Positions 48,528 to 58,912 are shown, counted from the first letter of the stretch. The stretch: 64,000 nucleotides of DNA from an uncultured Clostridia bacterium (GCA_945829235.1 CALZUA010000003.1:124001-188000), one strand, 5' to 3'. Numbers and translations are program-made. The notes: a model not told the origin generated them from the letters alone.

Positions 48528-48833
48528 ATGACCATCAATCAAAATCAAAACAACGAAACGCTTGTTCTCGCGCTCGAAGGCAGACTCGATACCACTACCG
48601 CGCCCGAGCTGGAAGCTGTCGTTGAGAAAATCCCCGAGAACGTCAAGGAGCTGATTGTCGATTTGGCAAAGCTCGAGTACATATCCTCCGCGGGACTGCG
48701 CGTTGTTCTTGCCGCTCACAAGCTGATGTGCGAGGAGAGAACCGGCACAATGCGCGTCAAAAATGTCTGCGATGGTATTATGGAAATCTTCGATATGACC
48801 GGCTTCACCGATGTCCTCAATATCGAGGAATAA
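48528..48833 (+). CDS. STAS-domain anti-anti-sigma factor
   Basis: 101 residues from MTINQNQNNETLVLALEGRL; AAAGGAGTTTTACT precedes this ATG. The phosphorylatable serine region is LEYISSAGLRVVLAAHKLM (Asp usual before the first Ser is Tyr-Ile here, D/E-Y-I-S-S-A-G-L). It should be the substrate of the kinase-like protein encoded just upstream. A terminator follows. The large hybrid kinase downstream has its own promoter. Confidence 0.87.
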   Translation: MTINQNQNNETLVLALEGRLDTTTAPELEAVVEKIPENVKELIVDLAKLEYISSAGLRVVLAAHKLMCEERTGTMRVKNVCDGIMEIFDMTGFTDVLNIEE

Positions 48834-48856
48834 TCTCAAAATCAAGTTTTCGCTCA

Positions 48857-48886
48857 CCCCGCGTTTTCCGACGCGGGGTTTTGTTT
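48857..48886 (+). terminator. Terminator after the STAS gene
   Basis: CCCCGCG / CGCGGGG stem with an 8-base loop and TTTTGTTTTT. Confidence 0.8.
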
Positions 48887-48905
48887 TTCCGGCAAAATGA
48901 TATTA

Positions 48906-48934
48906 TTGACAAAAAATGAAAATTATGGTATAAT
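48906..48934 (+). promoter_or_regulatory. Promoter of the hybrid kinase
   Basis: TTGACA (48906-48911), 17 bases, TATAAT (48929-48934), consensus in both boxes. Confidence 0.8.
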
Positions 48935-48977
48935 GAAAATGAGTTATTATGTCAAAATTTGCCAAAGGAGATAAACT

Positions 48978-51900
48978 ATGGATACCGTAAGCGATTCTGC
49001 GGCTAAACACACACATTTGGATTTGCAGGAATTCTGCGATATGGAGCAGTTGTACAGGTTAATCGACAACTGGTCAAAAAGCACGGGAATGTCCGCCGTT
49101 ATTGTGGATACCGAGGGAAACCCTACCTCCGAGTCATTCGGTATGACGGAGTTTTGCCAAATGATTCACGACAACGAAAATGGTATAAAATGTTGCAAGT
49201 CAACGTGGCAATCCGCGAAGGAGGGCATCTATGTCTGCCCTATCGGGTTTTGCGATTTTTCAATGCCGATTGAACTGCCCGATGGTCAGGTTCTCGGCAG
49301 AGTTCTCGCGGGACAAGCTCTCGCTGAGGATCAGAATTTTGACGAAATTATCCAAAAAACAACCGCTCTCGGTATCAGCAAGAAAACCGTCAAGGACGTG
49401 CTCTCGCGCGTTCACCGTAAAACCGATACGGAAATGCAGGGCGCTTACGAGCTTCTCAGCGAAATGTTGCATTTCTTCATCGAGAAAAACTACTCAATCT
49501 GGAAAACCAACAACGAGCTTGAAAAAGCGCCTGCAAAAAAAGACCGCGTCCTCTCGCAGATTACGCAGATTATGTACAGCTACAACCTCACCATCGATGT
49601 CGATACCGGCAACTACACGCTCATCACCGGTACCGGTATGGAACGAACGGTTGACGAGTACAAAAAGCACTCCAATTTCGCCGAGCTTCGCGTGTTTCAC
49701 GACAACATTCTGCACCCGACCTACGCGGCACGTTTCAACGAGCTGATAAGCTGTGAGTCCGCAGTGGAAAATCCCGCCGAGAACGGCTTTCGCGGTACTC
49801 TCGAATACCCCGTTATTTATCCGAACGATGATGAATACGAGTGGCACGAAATCAACGTTTTCATCGATACCGAAGATGACGGAAAGCGCATTATAAACAT
49901 TCTCGGGCGCGATGTCACCGATTCCCACAACGCTCAGGAAAAGAAGGAAAAAGAGCTTCGCGCCGCCGCGGACAAGAACCAGATTTTGTCCGAGCTTACC
50001 AAAAAGCTGTACAGCTACAACCTCACCCTTAACCTCATTACCGGCAAGTACAGTATGATTATCGGTACGGGTATGACGCAGTTTATGGAGATTTTTAAGT
50101 CAACCGATGACTACGAAACTGCTTACAACAAGAAAATTCAATACCTCGACCCTCAGCACGTTCCGCAATTCGAGGCGCTGGCAAGTCTTGCCTCGCTTCG
50201 TGCGCGCAGAAACGCAAACGGCTTTATCGGGAACCTTGAGTACGGCGCAATCACCGACTACGGCGAGGAGTGGCACGAGATAAACGTGTTCGTCAGCACC
50301 GATGAGGACGGCGAGCCTGTCGCAAACATTCTCGGACGCGATATCACCGACGCTCACAAGCGTCACGAAAAGCGTGAAAATCAACAGAAAGCCGCTATGG
50401 CGCGCGACCAGCTCCTTTCGGGCATCACCAAAATGCTGTACGGCTACAACATCACGGTTAACCTCGAAACGTGGAAATACTCGCTTATCACCGGTACCGG
50501 TATGAACGAGGTTTTGAATATTATGCAACATAACGATGATTATGTTTTGCTTTTTGCAAAGTTATCCAAAAGTGTTGCGCCCGAAGATAAGAACAAGCTG
50601 GATAATCTTGTGAGTATCCGCGCGTTAAGTGGAATAAGCCGCGAAACGGGTTACATCGGCTCGCTGTCCTATCGGTTTATTGTCGGCGAAACAAACAAGT
50701 GGCACGAGGTTAACCTGTTTATCGGTACAAACGAGGACGGCGTTGCTGTTGCAAACATTCTCGGGCGCGATATTACCGAAATTCACGAGCAACAGGAAGC
50801 CAAAGAGCGTGAGCTCAAAGCTTCCGCGGCTAAAGACCAGATTTTGTCCGATATCACTAAAACGCTGTACAGCTACAACGCAACCGTTAACCTCACCACC
50901 GGCAAGTACAGCCTTATCGTTGGTACGGGTATGGAGGAGCTTATCCGGCATTTCTCGCAGACCGATGATTTTGATACGGCTTGTGAGTATCTGCTCGAAC
51001 GTGTTCTGCCCGAATACATCGAGGATATGCGCAACAGATTTTCGCTGGACGCGCTCCGCAAGCAGAAAAACCTCAGCGGTCACATCGGTCAGAAGGAATA
51101 CGCCGCGCAAACCGAAAACGGCATCGGTTGGTTTGAGGTGAACGCGTTTATGGGGATTGACGAGGACGGAAACCCCACGGCGAACATTCTCGGGCGCGAT
51201 ATCACGGAAACTCACGAGGCTCAGGAGCGCCGTGAAAACGAGCTGAAAGCGGTTGCCGCAAAGGACCAAATCCTGTCAAACATCACCAAAACGCTGTACA
51301 GCTACAACCTCACGCTCAACCTGATTACAGGAAAATACAGCCTTATTCTCGGCACGGGTATGAAGGAGTTCGTCAAGATTTTTGAGTCAACCGATGACTA
51401 TGAAACCGCTTATAATCAGAAAATACAGTACGTTACCGATGACTACATCGAGCCGTTCGGCAATTTCAGCAGTCTTTCCGCGCTCCGAAAGCGCGAGAAC
51501 GAAACCGGTTACATAGGAAATCTTGAGTATTCCGCGAAAACCGAAAAGGGCATCGAGTGGCACGAAATCAACATCTTCCTCGGTACGGACGAGAACGGCG
51601 ACCCGATTGCCAACATTCTCGGGCGCGACATCACCGAGGCTCACGAGCAACAGGAGAAAAAAGAACGCGAGCTTCGCGCTTCGGCGGCGCGCGACCAGCT
51701 GTTGTCGGGCGTTACCAAGATGTTGTACAGCTACAATATGACCGTCAACATCAAAACGGGCAAGTACACGCTTATCACGGGTACAGGAATGGAAAATACC
51801 GTTGCCCGAATGGAAGCCACCGACAACTATGACGATATTTATCAATACTTTTTACAGTCGGTTGACAAGGAGTATCTCGAAAAAGGCATCGAGTTGCTGT

Positions 51901-53270
51901 TCCTCGACCGTTACCGCGTTAAGCAGGATAAGTCCGGTCACCTCGGCACCGAGGAGTTCCTTCTTCACTACACCAAAAAGCCAGAGTGGCACGAAATCAA
52001 CGTTTTCGCGGGTTATGACGAGAACGGCGAGCCGATTATCAACATTCTCGGGCGTGATGTAACCGAGGCGCACGACAAGGCTGATACCAAGGCTCAGCTC
52101 GAAATCGCGAACGCTTCAAGCGCCGCGAAATCCGCGTTTTTGTTCAATATGTCGCACGATATCCGCACGCCGATGAACGCGATTATCGGCTTCACCGAGC
52201 TTCTCGACAAGCACCTTGACGACAAGGAGCTTGCGCGCGGCTACATCAAGAAAATCAAGACCTCAAACGATTTCCTGCTCTCGCTTATCAACAACGTCCT
52301 CGAAATGGCGCGGATTGAGAGCGGAAAAACCACGCTCGACGAAACCGTCTGGGACGCGTATTCCTTTAACGACACGCTGTTTGCGCTGTTTGACACGCAG
52401 ATGAGGGAGAAAGGAATTGAGTTTGTGAGAACCGAAAACGTTGAACATCAAAACGTTTTCTGCGATGCAACAAAGCTCCGCGAGATTTTCCTCAATATCC
52501 TGAGCAACGCGCTCAAGTACACGCCCGCCGGCGGAAAGGTCACGATGCGGCTCAACGAAATCCCGTCCGAGCGCGAGGGCTACGCGATTTATCAGACCGA
52601 AATCGAGGACACGGGTATCGGTATGTCGGAGGAATTTTTGCCGAATATGTTCGATGAGTTCACCCGTGAGCACTCCAGCACCGAAAGCCGCATAAACGGC
52701 ACGGGGCTTGGTATGGCGATTGTCAAGAAGCTGGTCGAGCTGATGGAAGGCACGATTACGGTTGAGAGCCAGCTCGGCAAGGGCACGAAATTCACCGTTA
52801 CCCTGCCGCATAGGATTGCCGAAACCGGCGGTGATGTTCAACACGTTGAGAAAACCGCGGATTATGACGCGAACTCGTTCAAGGGCAAGCGGATTCTTCT
52901 CGCCGAGGACAACGAGATGAACGCGGAAATCGCCACGGCAATTCTCGAGGAAGTCGGGTTTGAGGTGGAACACGCCGCGGACGGAATTGTCTGCGTGGAT
53001 ATGCTCGAAAAGGCAGACGCTAACTATTACGACTTGATTTTGATGGATATTCAAATGCCGAATATGGACGGCTACAAGGCAACGCAGATTATCCGTAAGT
53101 TCTACGACAAGAAAAAGGCGGAAATCCCCATTCTCGCGATGACCGCAAACGCGTTCGAGGAGGACCGCAAAAACGCCGTGAAAGCCGGTATGAACGGGCA
53201 TATTTCAAAGCCTATCAATGTCGATGATTTGATGGCAACCTTGTCCAATATCCTAAAAGTTTCGCAATAA
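48978..53270 (+). CDS. Giant soluble hybrid histidine kinase: PocR, six PAS-like repeats, receiver
   Basis: 1,430 residues without membrane segments. A PocR-type sensor domain is N-terminal (about 15-180, with CCKSTWQSAKEGIYVCPIGF). Six tandem PAS-like repeats of about 143 residues start near 186, 331, 474, 617, 760 and 902; each has LYSYNLTLNL-, GTGM, WHEIN and NILGRDIT motifs. HisKA follows with the phospho-acceptor in NMSHDIRTPMN (near 1060), then HATPase (DTGIGM, GTGLGM) and a receiver with Asp in LILMDIQMP (near 1355). All catalytic residues are present. PocR domains bind small hydrocarbon ligands; the repeats' ligand is unknown. No output regulator is adjacent. Confidence 0.9.
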   Translation: MDTVSDSAAKHTHLDLQEFCDMEQLYRLIDNWSKSTGMSAVIVDTEGNPTSESFGMTEFCQMIHDNENGIKCCKSTWQSAKEGIYVCPIGFCDFSMPIELPDGQVLGRVLAGQALAEDQNFDEIIQKTTALGISKKTVKDVLSRVHRKTDTEMQGAYELLSEMLHFFIEKNYSIWKTNNELEKAPAKKDRVLSQITQIMYSYNLTIDVDTGNYTLITGTGMERTVDEYKKHSNFAELRVFHDNILHPTYAARFNELISCESAVENPAENGFRGTLEYPVIYPNDDEYEWHEINVFIDTEDDGKRIINILGRDVTDSHNAQEKKEKELRAAADKNQILSELTKKLYSYNLTLNLITGKYSMIIGTGMTQFMEIFKSTDDYETAYNKKIQYLDPQHVPQFEALASLASLRARRNANGFIGNLEYGAITDYGEEWHEINVFVSTDEDGEPVANILGRDITDAHKRHEKRENQQKAAMARDQLLSGITKMLYGYNITVNLETWKYSLITGTGMNEVLNIMQHNDDYVLLFAKLSKSVAPEDKNKLDNLVSIRALSGISRETGYIGSLSYRFIVGETNKWHEVNLFIGTNEDGVAVANILGRDITEIHEQQEAKERELKASAAKDQILSDITKTLYSYNATVNLTTGKYSLIVGTGMEELIRHFSQTDDFDTACEYLLERVLPEYIEDMRNRFSLDALRKQKNLSGHIGQKEYAAQTENGIGWFEVNAFMGIDEDGNPTANILGRDITETHEAQERRENELKAVAAKDQILSNITKTLYSYNLTLNLITGKYSLILGTGMKEFVKIFESTDDYETAYNQKIQYVTDDYIEPFGNFSSLSALRKRENETGYIGNLEYSAKTEKGIEWHEINIFLGTDENGDPIANILGRDITEAHEQQEKKERELRASAARDQLLSGVTKMLYSYNMTVNIKTGKYTLITGTGMENTVARMEATDNYDDIYQYFLQSVDKEYLEKGIELLFLDRYRVKQDKSGHLGTEEFLLHYTKKPEWHEINVFAGYDENGEPIINILGRDVTEAHDKADTKAQLEIANASSAAKSAFLFNMSHDIRTPMNAIIGFTELLDKHLDDKELARGYIKKIKTSNDFLLSLINNVLEMARIESGKTTLDETVWDAYSFNDTLFALFDTQMREKGIEFVRTENVEHQNVFCDATKLREIFLNILSNALKYTPAGGKVTMRLNEIPSEREGYAIYQTEIEDTGIGMSEEFLPNMFDEFTREHSSTESRINGTGLGMAIVKKLVELMEGTITVESQLGKGTKFTVTLPHRIAETGGDVQHVEKTADYDANSFKGKRILLAEDNEMNAEIATAILEEVGFEVEHAADGIVCVDMLEKADANYYDLILMDIQMPNMDGYKATQIIRKFYDKKKAEIPILAMTANAFEEDRKNAVKAGMNGHISKPINVDDLMATLSNILKVSQ

Positions 53271-53335
53271 ACCACAAAACAGGTTGCCGGTAACGACAGC
53301 CTGTTTTACATTTTTTTACAGCAACAGCGGGTTGC

Positions 53336-53364
53336 TTGAAATGTTTTTGGGAACGTGATATAAT
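53336..53364 (+). promoter_or_regulatory. Promoter of the 53383 regulator
   Basis: TTGAAA (53336-53341), 17 bases, TATAAT (53359-53364), seven bases before the GAGGTGA ribosome binding site. Confidence 0.72.
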
Positions 53365-53382
53365 ACAAGTGAGGTGAATTTT

Positions 53383-53823
53383 ATGGAAACGAAGGATATT
53401 ATACACAAACTGCGTACGGAAAAAGGGCTTTCGCAGGACGAGCTCGCCGAGAAGGTTTTCGTGACGCGGCAGGCGGTGTCGCGCTGGGAAAACGGCGAAA
53501 CCGTGCCGAATACCGAAACGCTGAAGCTGTTGTCGGCGTTGTTTGACGTGTCGATAAACACGCTTTTGGGTTCGCCGAGGAAGCTGATTTGTCAGTGCTG
53601 CGGAATGCCGCTCGACGACAGCTCAATCAGCAAAGAACCAAGCGGTGAGTTTAACGAGGAGTACTGCAAATGGTGCTACACGGACGGGAAATTCGTCTAC
53701 ACAAGCCTCGCGGAACTCACGGATTTTCTTGTCGGGCATATGTCAAGCGAGCAATTCCCTCCCGAACAGGCGCGCGCCTATTTCGAGGAACAGCTCCCCA
53801 AGCTCAATCACTGGGCGAAATAA
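53383..53823 (+). CDS. XRE-family regulator with C-terminal zinc ribbon
   Basis: 146 residues from METKDIIHKLRTEKGLSQDE. The N-terminal HTH (FVTRQAVSRWENGETVPNTE) is of the XRE type. The C-terminal half has CQCCGMPLDDSSIS and YCKWCYTDGKF, the Cys pattern of the putative zinc-ribbon domain found fused to HTHs in Clostridia. GTGAGGTGAATTTT precedes the ATG. It may respond to metal or stress; targets are unknown. It stands alone between terminators. Confidence 0.85.
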   Translation: METKDIIHKLRTEKGLSQDELAEKVFVTRQAVSRWENGETVPNTETLKLLSALFDVSINTLLGSPRKLICQCCGMPLDDSSISKEPSGEFNEEYCKWCYTDGKFVYTSLAELTDFLVGHMSSEQFPPEQARAYFEEQLPKLNHWAK

Positions 53824-53827
53824 AATT

Positions 53828-53941
53828 ACTCCCCATAACGGGGAGTTTTTTGCACAAATTTATTCCCCGCTCCAAACAGAACGGGGAGTTTACTTTTGAA
53901 ATAAGCTAACTCCCCATTCCAAGCGGAACGGGGAGCTTTTT
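53828..53941. terminator. Cluster of three CTCCCC/GGGGAG hairpins
   Basis: ACTCCCC-ATAAC-GGGGAGT with TTTTT at 53828-53851 ends the 53383 gene. Two related hairpins follow (53865-53886 and 53910-53935); the last reads as a terminator for ppdK on the minus strand. The near-identical stems suggest local duplication. Confidence 0.72.
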
Positions 53942-53991
53942 GTTCAGCTAATCGTCAGCGGAAAACCGCCAACTTTGTTCAATGTAACAAA

Positions 53992-56628
53992 TTACATTTC
54001 AGCGATAGCAGCCTGCGCAGCAGCAAGTCTTGCAATCGGAACACGGAACGGTGAGCAGGAAACGTAGCTCAAACCAATCTTGTGGCAGAACTCAACGGAC
54101 GAGGGATCGCCGCCGTGCTCGCCGCAGATACCGATGTGCATCTCGGGACGAACCTTGCGACCGAGAGTGATTGCCATTTCCATCAGCTTGCCAACGCCGG
54201 TCTGGTCGAGCTTTGCAAACGGGTCGTTCTCGAAAATCTTCTTGTCGTAGTAAGCGTTGAGGAACTTGCCTGCGTCATCACGCGAGAAGCCGTAGGTCAT
54301 CTGAGTGAGGTCGTTCGTGCCGAAGCAGAAGAACTCAGCTTCCTTAGCGATTTCATCAGCGGTGAGAGCAGCACGAGGAATTTCAATCATCGTACCAACC
54401 TCATACTTCATATCGGAGCCTGCAGCCTTGATTTCCTCATCAGCAACAGCAACAACTACGTCCTTAACGTACTTCAGCTCCTTAACATCGCCAACGAGCG
54501 GAATCATAATCTCGGGAACGAGCTTCCAGTCAGCGTGAGCCTTCTGAACGTTGATGGCAGCGCGGATAACCGCTCTTGTCTGCATCTTCGCGATTTCGGG
54601 GTAAGTTACAGCCAGACGGCAGCCACGGTGACCCATCATCGGGTTGAACTCGTGGAGCGACTGAATGATATTCTTGATGGTTTCAACAGACTTGCCCTGA
54701 GCCTTTGCAAGAGCCTCGATGTCAGCCTCTTCGGTAGGAACGAACTCGTGGAGAGGCGGGTCAAGGAAGCGGATTGTTACGGGGCAACCCTCGAGAGCCT
54801 CGTAGAGCTTCTCGAAGTCGCTCTGCTGCATCGGCAGAATCTTGTCGAGAGCCTTCTCGCGCTCTTCAACAGTGTCGGAGCAAATCATCTCACGGAAAGC
54901 CGCAATTCTGTCAGCCGCGAAGAACATATGCTCGGTACGGCAAAGACCGATACCCTCAGCACCCAGCTCGCGAGCCTTCTTTGCGTCCGTGGGAGTATCA
55001 GCGTTGGTGCGAACCTTGAGCTTTCTGTACTTGTCAGCCCAAGCCATAATTCTGCCGAACTCGCCAGCGATGGTAGCGTCAACGGTGGGAATAAGACCAT
55101 CGTAAATGTTACCGGTAGAACCGTCGATGGAGATGCAGTCACCCTCGTGATAGGTCTTGCCTGCGAGCGTGAACTTCTTGTTCTCCTCGTCCATAGCGAT
55201 ATCGCCGCAGCCGGATACGCAGCAGGTACCCATACCACGAGCAACAACGGCAGCGTGAGAGGTCATACCGCCGCGAACGGTCAGGATACCCTGAGCAGCC
55301 TTCATACCGGTGATATCCTCGGGAGAGGTTTCCAGACGAACGAGAACAACCTTCTCGCCGCGGGATTTCCACTCAACAGCGTCATCTGCTGTGAATACAA
55401 TCTTACCGCAAGCAGCTCCGGGCGATGCGCCGAGACCCTTGCCTACGGGTGTAGCAGCCTTGAGTGCCTTTGCGTCAAACTGCGGGTGAAGCAGAGTATC
55501 GAGGTTGCGCGGGTCAATCATCGAAACTGCCTTCTTCTCGTCAATCATACCCTCGTCAACGAGGTCGCAAGCAATCTTGAGAGCAGCCTGAGCGGTTCTC
55601 TTACCGTTGCGGCACTGGAGCATATAGAGCTTGCCGTTCTCAACGGTGAACTCCATATCCTGCATATCGCGGTAGTGATCCTCAAGAATGCCGCAAACCT
55701 TTACGAACTCCTCATAAGCCTCGGGGAACTTGTCCGCCATCTGTGCGATAGGCATAGGAGTACGAACGCCTGCAACAACGTCCTCGCCCTGTGCGTTGAA
55801 GAGGAACTCACCCATGAGCTTCTTCTCACCGGTTGCGGGGTCGCGTGTGAAGGCAACGCCTGTACCGGAGTTGTCGTTGAGGTTACCGAATACCATCGGC
55901 ATTACGTTGACAGCGGTACCCCAAGAATAAGGAATATCGTTGTCGCGGCGATAAACGTTTGCACGAGGGTTGTCCCAAGAACGGAAAACAGCCTCGATAG
56001 CGAGCTTGAGCTGTTCAACGGGATCGGAGGGGAAATCGGTGCCGAGCTGCTTCTTGTATTCAGCCTTGAACTGAGTAGCAAGCTCCTTGAGGTCAGCAGC
56101 GGTGAGGTCAACGTCGAACTTAACGCCCTTCTTTGCCTTCATCTCGTCGATGAGCTGCTCGAAATACTTCTTTCCGACTTCCATAACAACGTCGGAGAAC
56201 ATCTGAATAAATCTTCTGTAAGAGTCGTAAACAAATCTTTCAAACTTAGGGTCGGGGTTGCCGGCAATCATAGCGGCAACAACGTCGTCGTTAAGACCGA
56301 GGTTCAGGATAGTGTCCATCATACCGGGCATCGAAGCGCGCGCACCTGAACGAACAGAAACGAGAAGCGGGTTCTTGAGGTCGCCGAACTTTTTGCCGTT
56401 GACTTCCTCCATCCACTTAACGCCTTCCATAGCCTGCTGCATAATCTCATCGTTGATTTTGCGGCCGTCCTCGTAGTACTGAGTGCAAGCCTCGGTAGTG
56501 ATGGTGAAACCCTGAGGAACGGGCAGACCAATCTCGGTCATCTCGGCAAGGTTCGCGCCCTTACCGCCGAGAAGGTTGCGCATAGTCATATTACCTTCTT
56601 TAAAGGTATAGACCCATTTTTTAGCCAT
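53992..56628 (-). CDS. ppdK: Pyruvate, phosphate dikinase
   Basis: 878 residues, standard length. N-terminal ATP-grasp part (MRNLLGGKGANLAEMTEIGL), central swivelling domain with the phospho-His in GGMTSHAAVVARGMG, and a C-terminal TIM barrel with GICGEHGGDPSSVEFC and the catalytic Cys in SYVSCSPFRVPIARL. It interconverts pyruvate, ATP and phosphate with PEP, AMP and PPi, and serves glycolysis in many Clostridia. TTAGGAGGAGATTTCC precedes the ATG. The plus-strand 755-residue ORF over this gene is an antisense shadow. Confidence 0.97.
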   Translation of the reverse strand: MAKKWVYTFKEGNMTMRNLLGGKGANLAEMTEIGLPVPQGFTITTEACTQYYEDGRKINDEIMQQAMEGVKWMEEVNGKKFGDLKNPLLVSVRSGARASMPGMMDTILNLGLNDDVVAAMIAGNPDPKFERFVYDSYRRFIQMFSDVVMEVGKKYFEQLIDEMKAKKGVKFDVDLTAADLKELATQFKAEYKKQLGTDFPSDPVEQLKLAIEAVFRSWDNPRANVYRRDNDIPYSWGTAVNVMPMVFGNLNDNSGTGVAFTRDPATGEKKLMGEFLFNAQGEDVVAGVRTPMPIAQMADKFPEAYEEFVKVCGILEDHYRDMQDMEFTVENGKLYMLQCRNGKRTAQAALKIACDLVDEGMIDEKKAVSMIDPRNLDTLLHPQFDAKALKAATPVGKGLGASPGAACGKIVFTADDAVEWKSRGEKVVLVRLETSPEDITGMKAAQGILTVRGGMTSHAAVVARGMGTCCVSGCGDIAMDEENKKFTLAGKTYHEGDCISIDGSTGNIYDGLIPTVDATIAGEFGRIMAWADKYRKLKVRTNADTPTDAKKARELGAEGIGLCRTEHMFFAADRIAAFREMICSDTVEEREKALDKILPMQQSDFEKLYEALEGCPVTIRFLDPPLHEFVPTEEADIEALAKAQGKSVETIKNIIQSLHEFNPMMGHRGCRLAVTYPEIAKMQTRAVIRAAINVQKAHADWKLVPEIMIPLVGDVKELKYVKDVVVAVADEEIKAAGSDMKYEVGTMIEIPRAALTADEIAKEAEFFCFGTNDLTQMTYGFSRDDAGKFLNAYYDKKIFENDPFAKLDQTGVGKLMEMAITLGRKVRPEMHIGICGEHGGDPSSVEFCHKIGLSYVSCSPFRVPIARLAAAQAAIAEM

Positions 56629-56978
56629 TGGAAATCTCCTCCTAAAAAAGTTAGATTTTGAGCTTTTTTCGGGCGGGAAAAATTGCCCTAAAACTCCTTT
56701 TTCTATTATAACAGAAATTTCAAAAAATTGCTAGATGTTTTTTTAGATTTTATTGAATTTTTTTGCAATTTGTACATTTTTTTAATGTAATGCGTTACAT
56801 TTGGCGAAAATTTGACATCGGGACGGATTTTTTTGTTATTTTTTAACAAAATATTTTGGCAAAATGACAAGTATGCGATGTGACAAAAATTCAACAAAAT
56901 CACCATTTGAGCATTTTCGCAAACTAAAAGCGCGCCCGAGTTGCTCGAAACGCGCTTTTAAAGAGGATTAAATGAAGA
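56629..56978. other. Intergenic region: ppdK leader and upstream terminator
   Basis: A 350-base AT-rich gap. A minus-strand TATAAT (56710-56705) about 75 bases before ppdK is the likely -10 box; no good -35 is seen. A hairpin AAAAGCGCG / CGCGCTTTT (56926-56959) terminates the 56979 gene. No ORF is supported between them. Confidence 0.55.
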
Positions 56979-58862
56979 TTATCTTATCTTTTTGCGGGAA
57001 ACCAGAACTGCCGCGCCGCTGAGTGCAATCGCAGAGAATGCGAATACAATACCCGTATCGGGGTTCTCGGGAACAGCCTCGGCGATAGTATCGGTTGTGA
57101 TGAGGTACTTGCTGAAATGGTTTGTGGTGAATGTGACGAAATCGCCGTCAACCTTTGCGTTCAGCTTTGTGTATTTCCCGTCGGCTTCAACGCGGTAAAC
57201 GTTGATGTCCTTGCCCTTGAGTGCCTCGGGAACGGGGAGCTTCACGGAAACCGCACCCTTCGGCTGAACGTCCTTTCCGTCCTTTGCGAAGCTGATGTCG
57301 AAGAACGAGCGGGTTTCGGTGTTTTCATCGGCAAGCGCCTTTACAGCAAGCTCCGCGCCCTCGGGAACAGCGCCCTCGTTTGCGGTTACAACAGCATTTG
57401 CGTCCTCGTTCTTGAACTCAACCTTTTTCACGGGCTTTTCGGGAGTTTCGGGCGTTTCGGGAGTTGTGGGAACATCAACAGCCCCGCTTTCGGAAGATGT
57501 CACCAAAATATAGTCGCCGCTCTCGCTTGTTTTAAAGCGGAACAAATCCTTGCCGAGAGTTGTGCAGCCAACCGCGTCGATTTTCTCGGAAACCTGATTC
57601 ATATTTCTGTCAACAAGCCAGCCCTTGCCGTCCTGAACAACGGGAGCGTACTGATTGCCCTCAATAAAGCTGCCTGCGTCGGAGAAAGTGCCGAGCTTCT
57701 TGAGGTTCTCGTCAAAATAGCGCCATTCGCCATCATAGCCCTTCGCCTTTGACATAAATATTTTTCCGCCATCGTTTGAGGTCATACTATACTCGTTTTC
57801 GGCGAGCATCTTTCCTGTTTCAAGGTCAAAAACCATCCGAGGATAACCTCCGTCGGGCATATAATTACTGCGTTTTTCCACGGTAACCTTTTTCCCGATA
57901 ACCTCGGCAATATAATTAAACTTATCATTACTCTCGAGCTTATAGGTCTTGTTGTCGTCAAGAGTCATAACATAGTAGCAGCCGTCTTCATAGTTTTTCC
58001 ACGCAACAAAATTCTCTCCTCCGAAGAAAACAGGGATAAGTTCATTACCATAACTGCGTACTTCGGTCAGCGGCGTGAGGCTTCCGTCCTTATTGATGCC
58101 GTTTATCTCGTATATAAATGTTGGCGCTTCAAACGATTCACTTATCGTCATAGTCTTTTCTGTTGCATAATCAGCAACGCACGCAAAACCGACATATTTT
58201 CCTTCACCGTAACAATCAATGAAAGAAACTCTCTCGCACATACCACTATCTTCAATGCTAATATTATTATTCTTGGGAGAAATAGTCTTCTGCGTCATGT
58301 TTCCTTTGGCGTCGTACACGGAATAAGTACATTCCCACGTTTGCCAATTTGGTTCATCTTTAACAAAGCTATAACCGTCATTTCTGCTTGAAACTTTGCT
58401 CCAAACACTCTGTATAGGATAGGAATAAGCCTCGGTGAACTCATTTTTCGCCTTGTCAAGCGTAAACACATGGCAGATAGTATCGTTTTGAGAAGTTGAA
58501 ACGAGCTTAACTATACCGCCGTTCTTGTCGATAATGCCCGATTTAAAGGTCATTCCGCTGATATCGGTACCGCAGGACACAGTCTTTACCTCCGGCTTTC
58601 CCGTCTTGCGCCAGCTGTCGATGACATCGGTTCCGCAATATACAATTTCTGCGCCGGCAGAGTAGCCATTATACATCACATAATAGCCCTCTCCCAAACC
58701 AATTACGCTATCGTATTTGCCAAAAACGTTGTCGGTGGTCAAAAGCTTCATCTCTGCCGCGCTTGCGGTCATGCCAAGCGGGTCGCTCAATCCAACAACC
58801 GGTGCTACTGCACCCAGCACCGCAACAGCCGCCGCTGTTGCCGCAAATTTCCTGAATTTCAT
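56979..58862 (-). CDS. Secreted NPDTG-anchored surface protein with WG-like repeats
   Basis: 627 residues from MKFRKFAATAAAVAVLGAVA; GGAGGATTTGGTA precedes this ATG. Signal peptide, then a beta-repeat region (GEWRYFDENLKKLGTFSDAG, KGWLVDRNMNQVSEKIDAVG) similar to the 4866 protein, a TPETPETPEKP linker, an Ig-like domain and the anchor NPDTG-hydrophobic-RKKIR. It is thus a longer paralogue of the array-linked surface protein. A divergent XRE regulator and a clear operator overlap its promoter. A sortase is not visible in the window. The biological role is unknown. Confidence 0.8.
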   Translation of the reverse strand: MKFRKFAATAAAVAVLGAVAPVVGLSDPLGMTASAAEMKLLTTDNVFGKYDSVIGLGEGYYVMYNGYSAGAEIVYCGTDVIDSWRKTGKPEVKTVSCGTDISGMTFKSGIIDKNGGIVKLVSTSQNDTICHVFTLDKAKNEFTEAYSYPIQSVWSKVSSRNDGYSFVKDEPNWQTWECTYSVYDAKGNMTQKTISPKNNNISIEDSGMCERVSFIDCYGEGKYVGFACVADYATEKTMTISESFEAPTFIYEINGINKDGSLTPLTEVRSYGNELIPVFFGGENFVAWKNYEDGCYYVMTLDDNKTYKLESNDKFNYIAEVIGKKVTVEKRSNYMPDGGYPRMVFDLETGKMLAENEYSMTSNDGGKIFMSKAKGYDGEWRYFDENLKKLGTFSDAGSFIEGNQYAPVVQDGKGWLVDRNMNQVSEKIDAVGCTTLGKDLFRFKTSESGDYILVTSSESGAVDVPTTPETPETPEKPVKKVEFKNEDANAVVTANEGAVPEGAELAVKALADENTETRSFFDISFAKDGKDVQPKGAVSVKLPVPEALKGKDINVYRVEADGKYTKLNAKVDGDFVTFTTNHFSKYLITTDTIAEAVPENPDTGIVFAFSAIALSGAAVLVSRKKIR

Positions 58863-58912
58863 TACCAAATCCTCCATAATTATTTTTTCGACGTTTTTCA
58901 CGTCTGTAAAAC

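Noticed and set aside
54082-56349. 755-residue plus-strand ORF
   Set aside because: It is the complement of ppdK, whose frame has all catalytic motifs and a good ribosome binding site.
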